DNA from: Athripsodes cinereus
Taxonomy: Eukaryota > Arthropoda > Insecta > Trichoptera > Leptoceridae
Direction of reading: 5' to 3'
DNA: 64,000 nt
Assembly (NCBI GenBank): GCA_947579605.1
Contig: OX388317.1
Span: 22,215,384 to 22,279,383 of the forward strand
Shown: piece by piece, positions 1 to 11,400 of the stretch
Numbering within the stretch: the stretch's first letter is position 1
Layout: every line of letters begins with the position of its first letter
Notes under the pieces: generated by a model
Told to the model about the DNA's origin: nothing
Databases searched by the model: none
The model's input: only the letters and a program-made list of their open reading frames with translations
Program-made: the position numbers and the translations under genes

Positions 1-171
1 TTGTCGATATTTTGTATGTGGATCAAACTAATTATCTATCAAAAAGTTTATCCCTAATTAGCTGCTCTAAAACGTTTCCATTGATGGTAAAAATAACACC
101 ATAAATCTGTCAAAAGTCAAAAATCCGCCATTTTTGTTAAAAATTAGGTGTTGTAGTATTGACTATCAGTA

Positions 172-475
172 TATTACTACTACTACTACTATTATACCAT
201 CACGGCATATTCCACAAGTGGGGTAGCTAGCATTAAACACATTAAGGGTTGCACCCTCCCATTAATGTTACAGGCTAGCAGACTAGCTGCACATAATAAA
301 AATGCAAGCTGTCCTCTCCGTGCCAATATAAAGTCAAGACGTTCAGGATGGGTGAAAAACTCATCGCTGAATTAAAAATGTAAAATGTCTTAATTTTTTC
401 AAACTTTTACAGGACACTCGAAAACTTACGTAGAAGAGTGGGAGACCAATTCTTTACCGGGTGCTCGTTAGCTCT
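172..475 (-). repeat. Repeat A copy 1 (SINE-like, RTE-type 3' end)
   Basis: Member of a dispersed ~280-bp family seen about 17 times here in both orientations. The 3' end (left side) carries the family terminus, complement of GCCGTGATGGTAT, followed by a TAG-type microsatellite tail. The body contains the recurring blocks 'CTCTCCGTGCCAAT', 'GACGTTCAGGATGGGTG' and 'AGAGTGGGAGACCAATTC'. No protein coding. The 3' end resembles that of the RTE-like fragment ending near 22130, so it was probably mobilised by an RTE element (inference). A 43-bp insertion sits at 231-273. Confidence 0.7.
226..278. mobile_element. 43-bp micro-insertion with 5-bp target duplication
   Basis: Bases 231-273 interrupt repeat A and are flanked by GCTAG at 226-230 and 274-278. 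Removing one copy restores the repeat A consensus. The insert shares 'CATTAAGGGTTGCACCCTCC' with the sequence at 2286-2305. It has CATTAA/TTAATG inverted ends. Origin unknown. Confidence 0.5.
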
Positions 476-883
476 AGTTTTATTGTCAGAAATATTTAGT
501 TTAATAGCTAGGTACATACTAGAAAAGACCAAATGTTTACAAAACTTGTTATGGTACAATAATTTCAAAGGGTGGATGCAGAACTGAACACCGTTAATCA
601 AAAATTTAACTCAGTTTATCATAAATCCGTTAAGAAGAAAGTAAACTTGGTTATACCTTTATTCGATATTTTTATGAAAACGAAACTTTTAATATATCTT
701 ATAGTTGATTCCGAGGTTAAAGAATAAAACAAGTTCATACGTGTGCAATTTTGGTAGCTAAAAACAAAAATGTCCCTTTTTCGGGTTTTGATGCAAAACA
801 GCTCTGTGAAATATCAAACCTATACGGAAGTTGTCGTTATAGTAAAAAATTCAAATTACCTAATTAAAAAGTTTAATCTCAAT
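476..883. other. No gene seen
   Basis: AT-rich non-coding sequence. The short open frames here have no recognisable domain, composition or neighbours supporting translation. Confidence 0.6.
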
Positions 884-1210
884 CTATACCATCACGACAA
901 ATCAAAAAGAGTTACCAGCAAAGTTACTAAGTTGTCTTCTCCGTGCCAATAAATAATGAGACATTAAGAATGGGCGGCATACCTCAAAGCTGAAATGAAG
1001 ATATTAATGTCGTACGTGAGGTTTTAACAATTGTTGGCACGGAGAGGACAGTTTTCATGTTTATAAAATACAGGTGATCTGCTGGCTACCCCACTTGTCG
1101 TATATGTTGTGATGGTATAGTGGTATAGCTGTTTTACCAATACCTTCCTTTAACAGAAATTTCGAGAGAAGAGCAGGACACCTATTTTTTCCGGGGTCTC
1201 TGAGGATTTA
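884..1210 (-). repeat. Repeat A copy 2, interrupted by an inverted repeat A copy
   Basis: A minus-strand repeat A copy (3' end at 884, body to ~1020, 5' part 1136-1210 with 'AGAAGAGCAGGACACC') is split by a plus-strand copy at about 1028-1135. That copy contains 'GGCACGGAGAGGACAG' and ends 'GTGATGGTATAGTGG'. The two copies are head-to-head inverted relatives. Confidence 0.6.
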
Positions 1211-1395
1211 AAAAAAAATAATCACAATAAAAAAAATGTTAATTATTGTTAACTATGAAATGCGTAAACAGTAAATGCCTAGGTTTGGGTTTATAATTAT
1301 ATATACTACTTGGCTCAAAGGGAGAAGGGTTTCTTCTTTGATCTTCATGTTTACAAAGATAGCTATTGTTGGATATTAAACGTCTGCGTATTTAA

Positions 1396-2119
1396 GGGCC
1401 CCGTTTAGCAAAAACGGTAAAATATTCTATTTTCAACTAATTTGATAGAAAAACTGCCAAAACTTGTTGACCCTTGCGAACATATTGATTTGAAAAAATC
1501 AAATAGGTACATATTTATTACCAATATTAGTTTTTTACTAAAAAAAATAAATAAATCGCAGACTGACGAGATTTATTTTGGTACCTACTCTTTGTTATAT
1601 CAAAATACAAATTATTTGTAAAATATATATATTTTTTATTCATCCTATCAAGCATATAAATACTATAAATTGTAGCAAACTTTTTTTAGTATACAAAAAA
1701 TTGAGTTCATCTGGTGATTTTTGGTTTCAAAATATGAGAAATTTTATCAAAAAAAATATTTTTTAAGTCGGTCAATATCCATGAAAAACAAAAAAAAAAA
1801 ATTTTTTTGTTCTATAATTGTAATAACTATCTAAATATTCTCAATATTAAAATAAAGATATGAAAATTTGTAGGATTCTCGTGCATTTATGTACGGAACA
1901 CACCCCCGAATTCGATTTTTAGAAAGATGCTTTTATATAAACGAATACTATGAAGCTAAAATCGAGTTTTTTTTTAAAGTTAAAGTTTGATATTGGTAAA
2001 TAATATTTGTTTTCATATTTAATCAAATCAAAATGTTCGTTGGGTCAACAAGTTTTGAGAGTTTGTGTACCAAACTTGTTGAAAATTGAATGTCTTAACG
2101 TTTTTGCTAAAGGGGCCCC
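1396..2119. mobile_element. TTAA-flanked non-autonomous TIR transposon (piggyBac-like MITE?)
   Basis: Long terminal inverted repeats of about 105 bp. The left end begins GGGCCCCGTTTAGCAAAAAC; the right end, read inverted, begins GGGGCCCCTTTAGCAAAAAC. Both arms continue with matching blocks such as 'AACTTGTTGACCC'. TTAA stands directly outside both ends (1392-1395, 2120-2123). TTAA duplication is characteristic of piggyBac-type transposition, but the G-rich termini differ from the usual C-start ends, so the superfamily is uncertain. The 724-bp element is AT-rich inside and has no transposase frame. Confidence 0.65.
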
Positions 2120-2228
2120 TTAATAATATAACAATATTAGAACCTTACCTATCCACAAATAATAATAACATGTTTTGCTTACACATAATACCTATATATG
2201 TTATTATCTGTGTATACATTTCTATAAA

Positions 2229-2249
2229 CACATACACACACACACACAC

Positions 2250-2287
<38 letters not shown>
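2229..2287 (+). repeat. (CA)n microsatellite
   Basis: Nearly pure CA dinucleotide run with one CCCT interruption. Open frames crossing it on both strands are low-complexity artefacts. Confidence 0.9.
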
Positions 2288-2430
2288 TAAGGGTTGCACC
2301 CTCCCTCACCCATGGATGTTGCAGGAATGTCAATTTCCATGTCATCCATACTTTTCATGCAAATTCTTTTCAAGGAAGGGCTCAAGGTTCGCCTGAAAGG
2401 CTATCCCCGACAAAATCCTCCAAAAATTAA
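2286..2430 (+). repeat. Dispersed repeat E copy
   Basis: Contains 'TCACCCATGGATGTTGCAGG', found again inverted near 55985-56015, and shares its left 20 bp with the micro-insertion at 231-273. Non-coding; class unknown. Confidence 0.4.
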
Positions 2431-3137
2431 ATACAACCGTTAATTTCATTAATTGTATCGGCATTAACTTTGTAACACTTCATTTTAAATTAACAAATAA
2501 AATAAAATAAATATTTATTATTTTGTTTTGTGTTACTGTTGAGTAAGACTTTGTTTGATAATTTACAACCGTTAATGTCCACCGACTCCATTGTTTTACA
2601 AAAGAACTTAAAATTAACTTACAGTTACGTATTTACTACGTACTAGTTGTTTGCCTGAATTAATACAAAATATCTTAAGACTAGATTGAAGTTCTTAAAA
2701 CTAGTTGCATTTCATAGCCGCAATCAATTTCGCAAGCAGTTTCTTTTAAGCGAAGTGTATAATATGTTTAGTATCTCTGTAATCATAAAAAGAAAAATTG
2801 ATCATTACATGCACAACACACACAACAAATGAAAGTGGTAAGAAAATCATAAGTTAGGATCCAGTCATTCTCTCTTTCTGTGTTTGGAAACCGGTTGCAT
2901 TAAGCGATTGATCCTGAAAAAAAAGGAATACCTCCCTTTATTGGAGGAAAGGACGTCACAAACAAAGTGAATTCGGTAAGGTCAAAAGGTCTATGTAATC
3001 ATACTGGTAAAAACGGACTAAAAGGCATCAGCGGGAACCGTTTAAGGAGTTTCCACACACACACAGACAAACAAATATGAAATTAGGTGGTAGATATTTC
3101 ATACTACATAAATTAGTCTAAGTACAAACATAATTTT
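2431..3137. other. No gene seen
   Basis: AT-rich sequence with a short CA run near 3055. No coding or repeat signature recognised. Confidence 0.5.
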
Positions 3138-4021
3138 AGGGGTCCGGGGTTCGATCCCAGGTGCCGGCAAACTCCCCTTTCACGACACAAGCTTTTAGCT
3201 TACTGTGAAAGGTGTATAAGGTTATCTTCTTCTTCTTCTTCTTCAGCCGTCTCTCCACTGCTGGATGTAGGCCTCTTCTAATTTCTTCCATTCTTCTCTT
3301 CTTTGGGCTTCTCTCATCCACCTGCAACCCGCGACAGGGACAATATCATCGGCCCAACGTTTCTGAGGCCAGCCTATTCCTCTTTTCATGTCCCATGGTC
3401 TCCATCCTAGGACTCTGGGTGCCCATCTGTCTGTTCCCTGTCTGGCAACATGACCTGCCCATTGCCACTTTAGCTTGGCAATACGATCCACCACGTCGAC
3501 AACCTTTGTCCGGCGTCTGATTTCTTCATTTCTGATTCTATCTCTCAGACTTATGCCTAACATTTGTCTCTCCATAGATCGCTGTGTAGGTACATTTTAA
3601 TTTATATATGGTCCTCGCAGTTAAGGTGATAGTTTCCAGACCATATGTAAGCACAGGGAGGATACATGTTTCAAACACTTTTCTTTTTAAATTCATGGGA
3701 ATATCCTTGTTTTTAAGTATATGATTGAGTTTCCCAAAGGCTGCCCAACCTAGTCCAATTCTTCTGGGTACTTCCGCTGTCTGATTTTCTTTCCCTAATT
3801 TGATCTTATGTCCAAGATAAATATACTCTTCAACAGGTTCAATTTCTTATTATCGATTGTGATACTGCTGTTGGATGGACTCATGATTTTGGTTTTATTT
3901 ATGTTCATCTGTAGACCAACTTTCAGGGAGGCATCGTGGAGCTCTTTTATCATGGTAAGGTTATAAGGTTATATTTGGGTTTATAACTAAAACCCAGATA
4001 TATCTTTAAAAAAAAAAAAAA
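3138..4021 (+). mobile_element. tRNA-derived SINE B, 5'-truncated and split by an RTE insertion
   Basis: The left part (3138-3225) holds a pol III B-box-like GGTTCGATCCC and the family body 'CACGACACAAGCTTTTAGC'. The right part (3973-4021) resumes with 'ATTTGGGTTTATAAC', 'CCCAGATATATCTTT' and an A-run. The gap is the RTE fragment at 3226-3961. Other copies of the family lie at 4236, 21181 and 56961. Confidence 0.75.
3226..3961 (-). pseudogene. 5'-truncated RTE-clade LINE, reverse transcriptase C-terminus
   Basis: On the minus strand this encodes the C-terminal part of an RTE-type reverse transcriptase. It has an 'LGWAAFGKL' block, a 'CILPVLTYGLET' thumb-like block, and the RTE tail with 'RIAKLKWQWAGHVAR' and 'RWADDI' (about 3243-3575). 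Two frameshifts, near 3590 and 3837, break it. The 3' end is a (GAA)n tail at 3226-3245. An 11-bp target duplication TATAAGGTTAT flanks it (3215-3225 and 3962-3972). It is dead on arrival, as most 5'-truncated LINE copies are. Confidence 0.85.
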
Positions 4022-4037
4022 CAAAAAATAATATTAT

Positions 4038-4075
4038 TCCGTGGAGCACCCGGCAAATATTGGCCACTCCAAAAT
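4038..4075 (+). repeat. Repeat A 5'-end fragment
   Basis: 'CCGTGGAGCACCCGGC' matches the 5' terminus of repeat A as seen complete at 37745 and 15025. Only about 35 bp is left. Confidence 0.4.
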
Positions 4076-4235
4076 AAAGACATTTTATTTCTTATATTCT
4101 CCACTGAGTAGATCTTGGTGTTTAGACCATGGGAGGACAATAAAAGCATAGAAAGATCTCAAAAAATGTAGGCTGATGATATTATCAGGCTCACGCGACA
4201 TAAATAGCCGGTAAATATAAATACCGAAATAAAAT

Positions 4236-4419
4236 CTGTAGCCTGAGGTAGAGTCTCGGCCTCGTGAACAAGGGGTCCGTGGTTTGATTCGAGGTGCCAG
4301 CAAACTCCCATTTTGCGACACAAGCTTTTAGTAGCTTACTGTGAAAGGTGTAGGTATAAAGTTGTAGGTACATATTTGGGTTTATAACAAAAACTAGATA
4401 TATCTTTTTTTTTTAAATA
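4236..4419 (+). mobile_element. tRNA-derived SINE B
   Basis: Near full-length copy. It has the tRNA-like head 'GTAGCCTGAGGTAGAGTCTC', a degenerate B box GGTTTGATTCG, the body 'GACACAAGCTTTTAG', and the tail 'CTAGATATATC' followed by a T/A run. The B box has decayed, so pol III activity is doubtful. Confidence 0.7.
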
Positions 4420-4742
4420 TACAGATTCATGTTGTTTTTGAGACAGAAAAACATTAAAATGTTATGAAAAGACCTTTCTCCAGTAGTTTAAATAATAACA
4501 CTAAAAACTCATTAAAATAACCACTCTTTTCTGTAAAATGGATAACTGCAGACCTCGTATTGTTTTCATATGATGAAGTTTTGTTCTCGATGATTGGACT
4601 ATAATTGGTGAGTAGACTCACTGTACATAACCACAAGCTATGTAAATATAGCCAACTTGTGTAGGTCCAACCTTAATTTTTTTACTGTCAGTTGAAGTGT
4701 ACTGAAAAGTTATTTTATTACATTATTATATCTAATACATGA

Positions 4743-4860
4743 CTACATATTTATTTATTTATTTATTTATTTATTCATTCAATATACGGCAATTGCCTTT
4801 TACAAAAAAATATATTACAAAACAAAATAAAAATCACATTTCACATCTGTTAAAAAAAAA
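4743..4860 (-). repeat. LINE 3' end, family D
   Basis: Read on the minus strand it ends 'GTAAAAGGCAATTGCCGTAT' then ATTGAATG and (AAAT)n. The same terminus is at 20882, 33150, 38268 (minus) and 55600 (plus). It is probably the 3' end of a LINE; ORF1-like coding lies further upstream on the same strand at 5734-6084, possibly the same old copy. Confidence 0.5.
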
Positions 4861-5733
4861 TTCAAATCATAAAAAGATATAAATCTTACATTCAACTGTA
4901 TAACATAATCAAGTGCATCACACATACAGGTATACATACAATAACAACATTATGCATCTATAGGTATCATTGCTACTATAGCAAATTCACCGAAATCGAA
5001 AAAAGAAAAAACAATTTCTACCCAACTTGTGACAATAATATTAGAAAAAAAACTTCAAAATATAATATACCACAATCGATACATGCTGAACTAGTATTCA
5101 CTAGGCACTAGTGCGCTAAACAACATTAGCGAGGAACAACATTCAAAATAATTATTATATAATAATACAGGTATGCAGTACAAATACTCTATAATCTAGA
5201 CGTAAAATATAAAATCTATCATATACTAATAATAAGTCAAGCATTTATGTGTTCAAAAAATTCACCTTGACATTAAATTTAAATAAAATACATATTAATA
5301 AAATAAGGAAACCTACAAACAAAATACAAATGAAACAATTGTGCAAAATTTGGCACAGTGTAATGCTAGTTATTACCAATCAATACGCATTATTATTATG
5401 AAGTATTCTGCATTATAAGACAATGATTTAGCAAAAATCAATTTCATAAAACAAATATATCCATGTGCATGTGTAAAGAAATAAAAGAAAGAAAAATTAT
5501 AGTGAAGGATACACACAGATAGAATATAATAAAGAAGGCAAAACTGATGGTACACAAATCCAAGTACGACAGAAATTCATTGCTCAAGCGATTTAAACGG
5601 GGGATGACTGTATGTCTAACTTAGTTAGTCGTATGGTTGTTAAATATAAAAGGGTATCACGTCTCTTCGTACATCGCCCAGGCACTCGGAAATGAATAAA
5701 CAGAATTAAGTCAGGGCTGTCAACACTATATAT

Positions 5734-6084
5734 TTATGTCCTTTTATCAGCTTTTTTATTATTTTCCACTATTTTAGGAGTTCCATTTACAAATTTCACC
5801 GCAATATCATCTTCACCATCCCTTCTTCTCAGTTCTACCTCTTCCCATAGTGATTTAAGGTGAGTTCTTTGTAGTTCGGTGAGATCTTGCTTAACCTTAA
5901 TGTGCTTCGGCAATTTGAGTCTATTAAAGAGAACTTCTCTAGCATCATCGCGGCTACTCAGAGTTATTTTCAAAGGTCTGATTTTGTCACTTTTCCTTAC
6001 TCCCAATCTATGCACCTTTACTATGGGTAATCTACTCAGATCTTCTATATCATGAATTAATTTTGATCCCTGATTATAAAACAA
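5734..6084 (-). pseudogene. LINE ORF1-like protein fragment (CR1/L2-type)
   Basis: A 116-codon open frame whose pattern matches the C-terminal region of ORF1 proteins from CR1/L2-like LINEs. It has a 'VHRLGVRK' start, 'RPLKITLSSRDDAREVL' (RNA-binding-like), 'LTELQRTHLKSLWEEVE', and 'IAVKFVNGTPKIV' at the end. In such LINEs this domain binds element RNA. It is unbroken but isolated: no endonuclease or reverse transcriptase is seen between it and the family D tail at 4743, so the copy is internally deleted or rearranged. The first ATG is inside the domain, so the N-terminus is missing. Host use cannot be excluded but nothing supports it. Confidence 0.6.
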
Positions 6085-7698
6085 CTAACTGTTAAGTAAT
6101 TAAAGAGAATATTAATCAAAGTCGAAACAGTACGTTATGTATGGAGCTTCGAATATTAGGTACAAATATTTCATAATTTGTTTCTATCAGGAAATTTTGA
6201 ATATTTCATTATTGCCAACTCAAAATGTTTATAAAATATTTTCAAAATATTTAGGTAGGAGTAAGTACGTTTGTGAAAAATTATAACATCATGTTTATGC
6301 TTGCAGTGGGCTTATAAAGAAGTTAGTTTGACTTTTTGAAATGAGCCTGCAAGCTTATAAGGCTGTTAAACCAATAGCCGAATATGAGTTTTCTTTTATT
6401 AATCGTCTGTTTTGGCTGTCCAAGATTTGGAAAGTGTAAACGTTTTAAAGAAATCTGTCGGAAGGAGCCTTTCAGAAGAATTAAGAACTTTCCTTTGAGA
6501 ACTTCTTGAAGATAGGAAGAGACATTCCTGAAATATTCATGGGTTATGATTTTTTTTTAATCAACAATTATAAGATATATTCTCTAAACATTTGCTGATC
6601 CACTTATGGATTTGTATAACTTTATCAACATTATTATTGTGATATGACTGTTTGTATCCCTGTTAAAAATGTAAATAAACAAAATATCAAAATGGTAAAA
6701 TTCTACAACTAGAGTTCCCTATTTACTTCATAATTAGGCTATTTGTGGTGAAAAATTAATCCTATATATGCCGATATTATAGCCTAGTCTCTTTGCAAAG
6801 GAATTTCTTTTCTTAATAAGTCTACTACAGTAAGTTATGAAACATTTTGGTAAAGGTCAAATTTCCTTGAACAGAAAACATAACTTACGAAAGTTGTCAG
6901 AAATGCAAGCATTATGAATAAATAAGAGTTACCCTTACTTATATACAATAAGGGATTAAAATAAGGATACATAGATTTCAAATAACGGAGCACTTAGTCA
7001 TCTATACATCTAGCCTATATAGCATTTCAAATAAGTTAAGAAGCCGAATGCTTTAATAAATACGCAATTTGTCATATTTGTGCGGATAAATTATAACATA
7101 TTTAGATGTATAGGTATAGGTATCCTTTTTCATTTATTTAAAATAAATTGTAAATATAAAGATCGAAAATTTATTACAAAAAAAGGTTTTGTTCCAAATA
7201 ATCACGAAATTAAGTAAAACCTAAAAATAATCCATACAGAGTAAAACAAGATGAAAGGAAATATTATAAAGAATAGTTGGTACCTACTTGTCAAAGGGTT
7301 TATAATATAACAAAACAAAATCACAAAGAAATCTCAGCTAGTAAACTTGCTAACACATTTCATTATATCGCTTTGCTGCATATGAATTTTGAACTGTGTA
7401 GGTATTTTTTTCACCAATAGTACAACACCATATAATATGTATGAAAATTCAGCGGGATTCTTATTTTAAAAATCAGGTTTCCATATAAATAAGTTTTAAA
7501 CGAATTTAGGAAATCATTTATGCATAACATAATGTAAATAAATATTTGAAATTTAATGTTTTTCTATAAATAAAATTCCTATCAGGGAAAAGGTAGCACT
7601 ACATCATTTATGCATAACTTATCTACTTAAGCAGAAATCAAACTCACGACTACATACGGAAAACGTTTGACTATAACCTTTAGATACTCATGAATTAT
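6085..7698. other. No gene seen
   Basis: AT-rich non-coding stretch. The word 'ATCATTTATGCATAAC' is directly repeated near 7515 and 7605. No recognised element. Confidence 0.5.
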
Positions 7699-7703
7699 AT
7701 ATT

Positions 7704-8166
7704 TGTTAAATATTATCAATATTTAATTTCATTATGTACATGGTTAGGTAACTGGAGAAATAGAGGGCCAAAATCTAATCCTACCTACACCCTAGGTCCC
7801 ATGATATTTTCCGATTATTGTCACATTTTTCATTACCTATCCCATGGTACCTACATAACATCAGTATACATACGGTCGCAACACGGTTCACATCAACTTC
7901 ATCTATTTACGGCGGAATAAAACAAATAGAATATTATTCATTCATATTCGGTTTTTCATCCATTTCATTTCATAACTTAATATTCAACAAAGCAAAAATA
8001 AGTGAAAGTGACTCTCCAAAACCAATCACAGCAACTACGGAATACAGTTCACACATTGGCGATCACAGGACGGGGTGAGTACCATTCCATCTTCACATTC
8101 CTCAAATCCTGTGTATCTTATTCCGGATGTTCTACATCTAACATACTTGATGTAACATCCAATCCA
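7704..8166 (+). repeat. BEL/Pao 5' LTR
   Basis: 463 bp, TGTTAAATATT...ATCCAATCCA. It contains an AATAAA polyadenylation signal at 7916-7921. A short open frame inside (7818-8078) recurs in the 3' LTR only because the LTRs are identical; it is not a gene. Confidence 0.93.
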
Positions 8167-8171
8167 TTTTT

Positions 8172-8184
8172 TGGCCTTCGAACC
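8172..8184 (+). promoter_or_regulatory. Candidate primer binding site of the BEL element
   Basis: TGGCCTTCGAACC begins five bases after the 5' LTR, where a tRNA 3'-CCA end would pair. I could not assign the tRNA species. Confidence 0.4.
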
Positions 8185-8426
8185 GAATAGATTTGGGTTT
8201 TGGGGGGTTATAGTAGCATATTTTTGTTTGGGGTATACTCACATTCGGGAATAAATACAAGTTAACTTAAATACGGGTATTTTTTCATAAGGGGCATTTA
8301 TCATTGCAACAATTTCATTCATATATTGGGTACACAGTACATATCGGGTACATAGTACAAATATACATACAACATTCTATTTCTTACATTTGTTTCAATT
8401 TCAATTCAACTTCGGTGTGGTGAAAG

Positions 8427-11400
8427 ATGTCTCAGGAAATTAAATATAGATTAGCAAAGATTTCGATAGACAATCTTTTGGAATCGGGAAAGGCTGTGTC
8501 TTTGCAAAATGAAACTGCGAAAAACTCATTTCTCGTTCGATGCGACGACTTGAGTATGTTGTGGGAAAACTTTTTGAAAAATTACGTTTCAATTGAAGCA
8601 GCAAAAAAGGCCGGTTTTGACAAAGATGTACATCTTCAAGAGTACATAGAATATGAATCCAAATTGTATGAGGTAAAACATTTGTTTAAACAATACGGTG
8701 AAATCAAAAATGAAATGAAGGATGTACCTGAAGGTAAAACGGTTTCAAGCAATTTATCTATTCCGAAAATAAAGTTACCTTCTTTTGATGGGAAAATGGC
8801 GGAATATCTGAGTTTCCACAACATATTTGCAAGTTTGGTACATAAAAACGGCACTCTCTCTGGAGTTCAGAAGATGCATTATTTGGTCGGATGTTTACAG
8901 GGTGAGCCGTTTAAGTTAGTACAACACTTAACATTATCGGATGCAAATTACAACGTTGCGTATAATTTGATTGAAAAGCGTTATCACAATAGGAGAAAAA
9001 TCGCTGAAACGCATTTGGACTACCTACTATCTGCACCATCGATACAACCTGGGAAATCGATTCGGCCACTTTTGAATGTATTGTCGGAGAATATATTTGC
9101 ATTGAAGGCGATGGATTTTGATGTCGACGGTTGGTCTTTCATTTTGTTCTACATCTGTTCAAAAAAATTATCGGCGGAATTGAGAAATCGGTTTGAGATT
9201 TCACATACGGGATGTGAAATACCTACCTTCAATCAGTTGCTAGAGTTTCTGGAGAACGAATGCAAGGCTATGGATGCAGTGAATGTTTCTTCTTCTTCTT
9301 CGTCAAGATTTGACAGAGCGAATCTACGAGAACGTAAGTGTTTTTCTGCTATGTCTGCTGTGTGTGTATGTTGCGAGGGGGATCACCCCATACATACTTG
9401 CGAACGATTTATTAACATGAATATTAAATTGAGAAGACAATTTGTAAAGGATAAAAGGCTATGTTGGAATTGTTTGAGCGCTCATTTTGTTAATAAATGT
9501 CGGTCTAAGAATAAATGTAGGACATGTGGAAAGAATCATCACACTTTGCTGCATCAGACTGAGTCAAATTTTTCATCTTCTCCTTCTTCTTCACGTAACG
9601 AAGAAACCGTGAATACAGTTTCATGCAGTGCATCACATGTTAAATCGGATAGATGTTCAAATACGGTATTTCTTGCTACAGCTATGATTCATGTACAGGA
9701 TGTTGCGGGTGATTTTCACATTGTCAGAGCTCTGCTCGATCCCGGTAGCCAATGTTCGATCATCACGGAGACCTGTATGCAACGTTTAAATTTGAAGCGT
9801 CGAAAATCAAATATTGCAGTATCAGGAGTGGGACAAAATACTCAACAAACAAGAGGACAGGTCATATGTTGTGTAAAACCCGTGTATGCGGAGGGACCTT
9901 TACTCGACGTAAATGCATACATACTTAATTCGGTTACTGGCAATCTACATACTCATACGGTTTCATCAGATATTCTAAAGGAGTTTACTAATATCACATT
10001 AGCGGATCCAGAGTTTTATTCATCGCGGACAATCGATATGATTCTCGGGGCAGACATATACAGTGAAATAGTAGACGGTAAACGAATCAATTTTGACCGA
10101 AGACTGCCATATGCATATTCAACGATTTTTGGATGGGTCATTATGGGAAAAACTGCATTATATGATAATATCAGCAGTGAAAACTCAACGTGTTTTTCTC
10201 ATAGTATTACGATTAATGATATGATGGAAAGGTTTTGGAAAATCGAGGAACTACCTTTGGAAAATTCGGAAAATTCTGAAGATCAAAAGTGTGAGAAAAA
10301 CTTTGTGAACACACTGAGCAGAGCGGAGGATGGAAAATTCATTGTCAGATTACCTTTCCGGGAAAATTGTAATGAACTTGGAATGACGAGATCTTTTGCC
10401 TTGAGAAGATTTTATGCCTTAGAAGGAAAATTATTGCGCAATCCGTCTATGAAAGCGGAATATACAGAAGTTATTCAGGAGTATATGAACCTAAAACAAA
10501 TGGAGGAAGTTCCGATTTCAGATATAAAATATTTTCTCTCTCATCATGGGGTAGTCAAGGAGAGCTCATCCACCACGCGATTGAGGGTTGTATTCGATGC
10601 ATCGATGAAGTCAGATAGCGGAATATCTCTTAATGATGTACTCTATTGCGGAACGAAATTACAAAATAACATAGCGGATATCATTTTCAAGTTTCGATTG
10701 CATAATGTTGTTTTCACGGCGGATGTACAACAAATGTACAGACAGATTATTGTTCATCCAGATGACAGAAATTATCAGGGTCTTTTTTGGAGGAATTCAC
10801 CTGAAGAGGAACTCAAGGTTTATCGTCTTTCGACAGTCACATTTGGAGTAGCATCATCGCCATTTTTAGCAATTCGGTGTTTGTTAGAATTGGCAAAAAT
10901 CGGTCTTAATACTCATCCACACGCTAGTAGGATTCTTCAAGATGATGTCTACGTGGACGATGTAGTCAGCGGGGCTTCATCGGTTAATGAAGCCATGGAA
11001 TTCAAAACGGAACTTACGGACCTTTTAGAAAGCGCGGGCTTTCACTTACGGAAGTGGTGTAGTAATAGTGAAGAATTTCTAGCAAACATATCACCGGTGT
11101 GTTGTGAAGAACCTCAGTTATTTGGCAATGATGATTCATACGGATTTAGAGTGTTGGGTATTCAATGGATTCCTCAAGGAGATTATTTTGAGTATCAGAT
11201 GCAGGAATTCAACACAACATACACTAAACGAGCTATTCTGTCTCATATAGCTCGGATCTATGATCCTTGCGGATGGTTGACACCAGTTACTTTTGCTGTT
11301 AAAGTTATTATACAAGAAATATGGTTATTGAAATTGGAATGGGATGACACATTACCACAGGATCTCATACGCAAATGGAAAAACTACGTATGTCAATTTT

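Noticed and set aside
2086..2430. Overlapping open frames on both strands near 2.1-2.4 kb
   Set aside because: They are translations of a CA microsatellite and its flanks; Thr-His and Val-Cys runs, no domain.
7818..8078. 86-codon frame duplicated exactly at 14283-14543
   Set aside because: It is duplicated because it lies in the two LTRs of the BEL element; no domain or start context.
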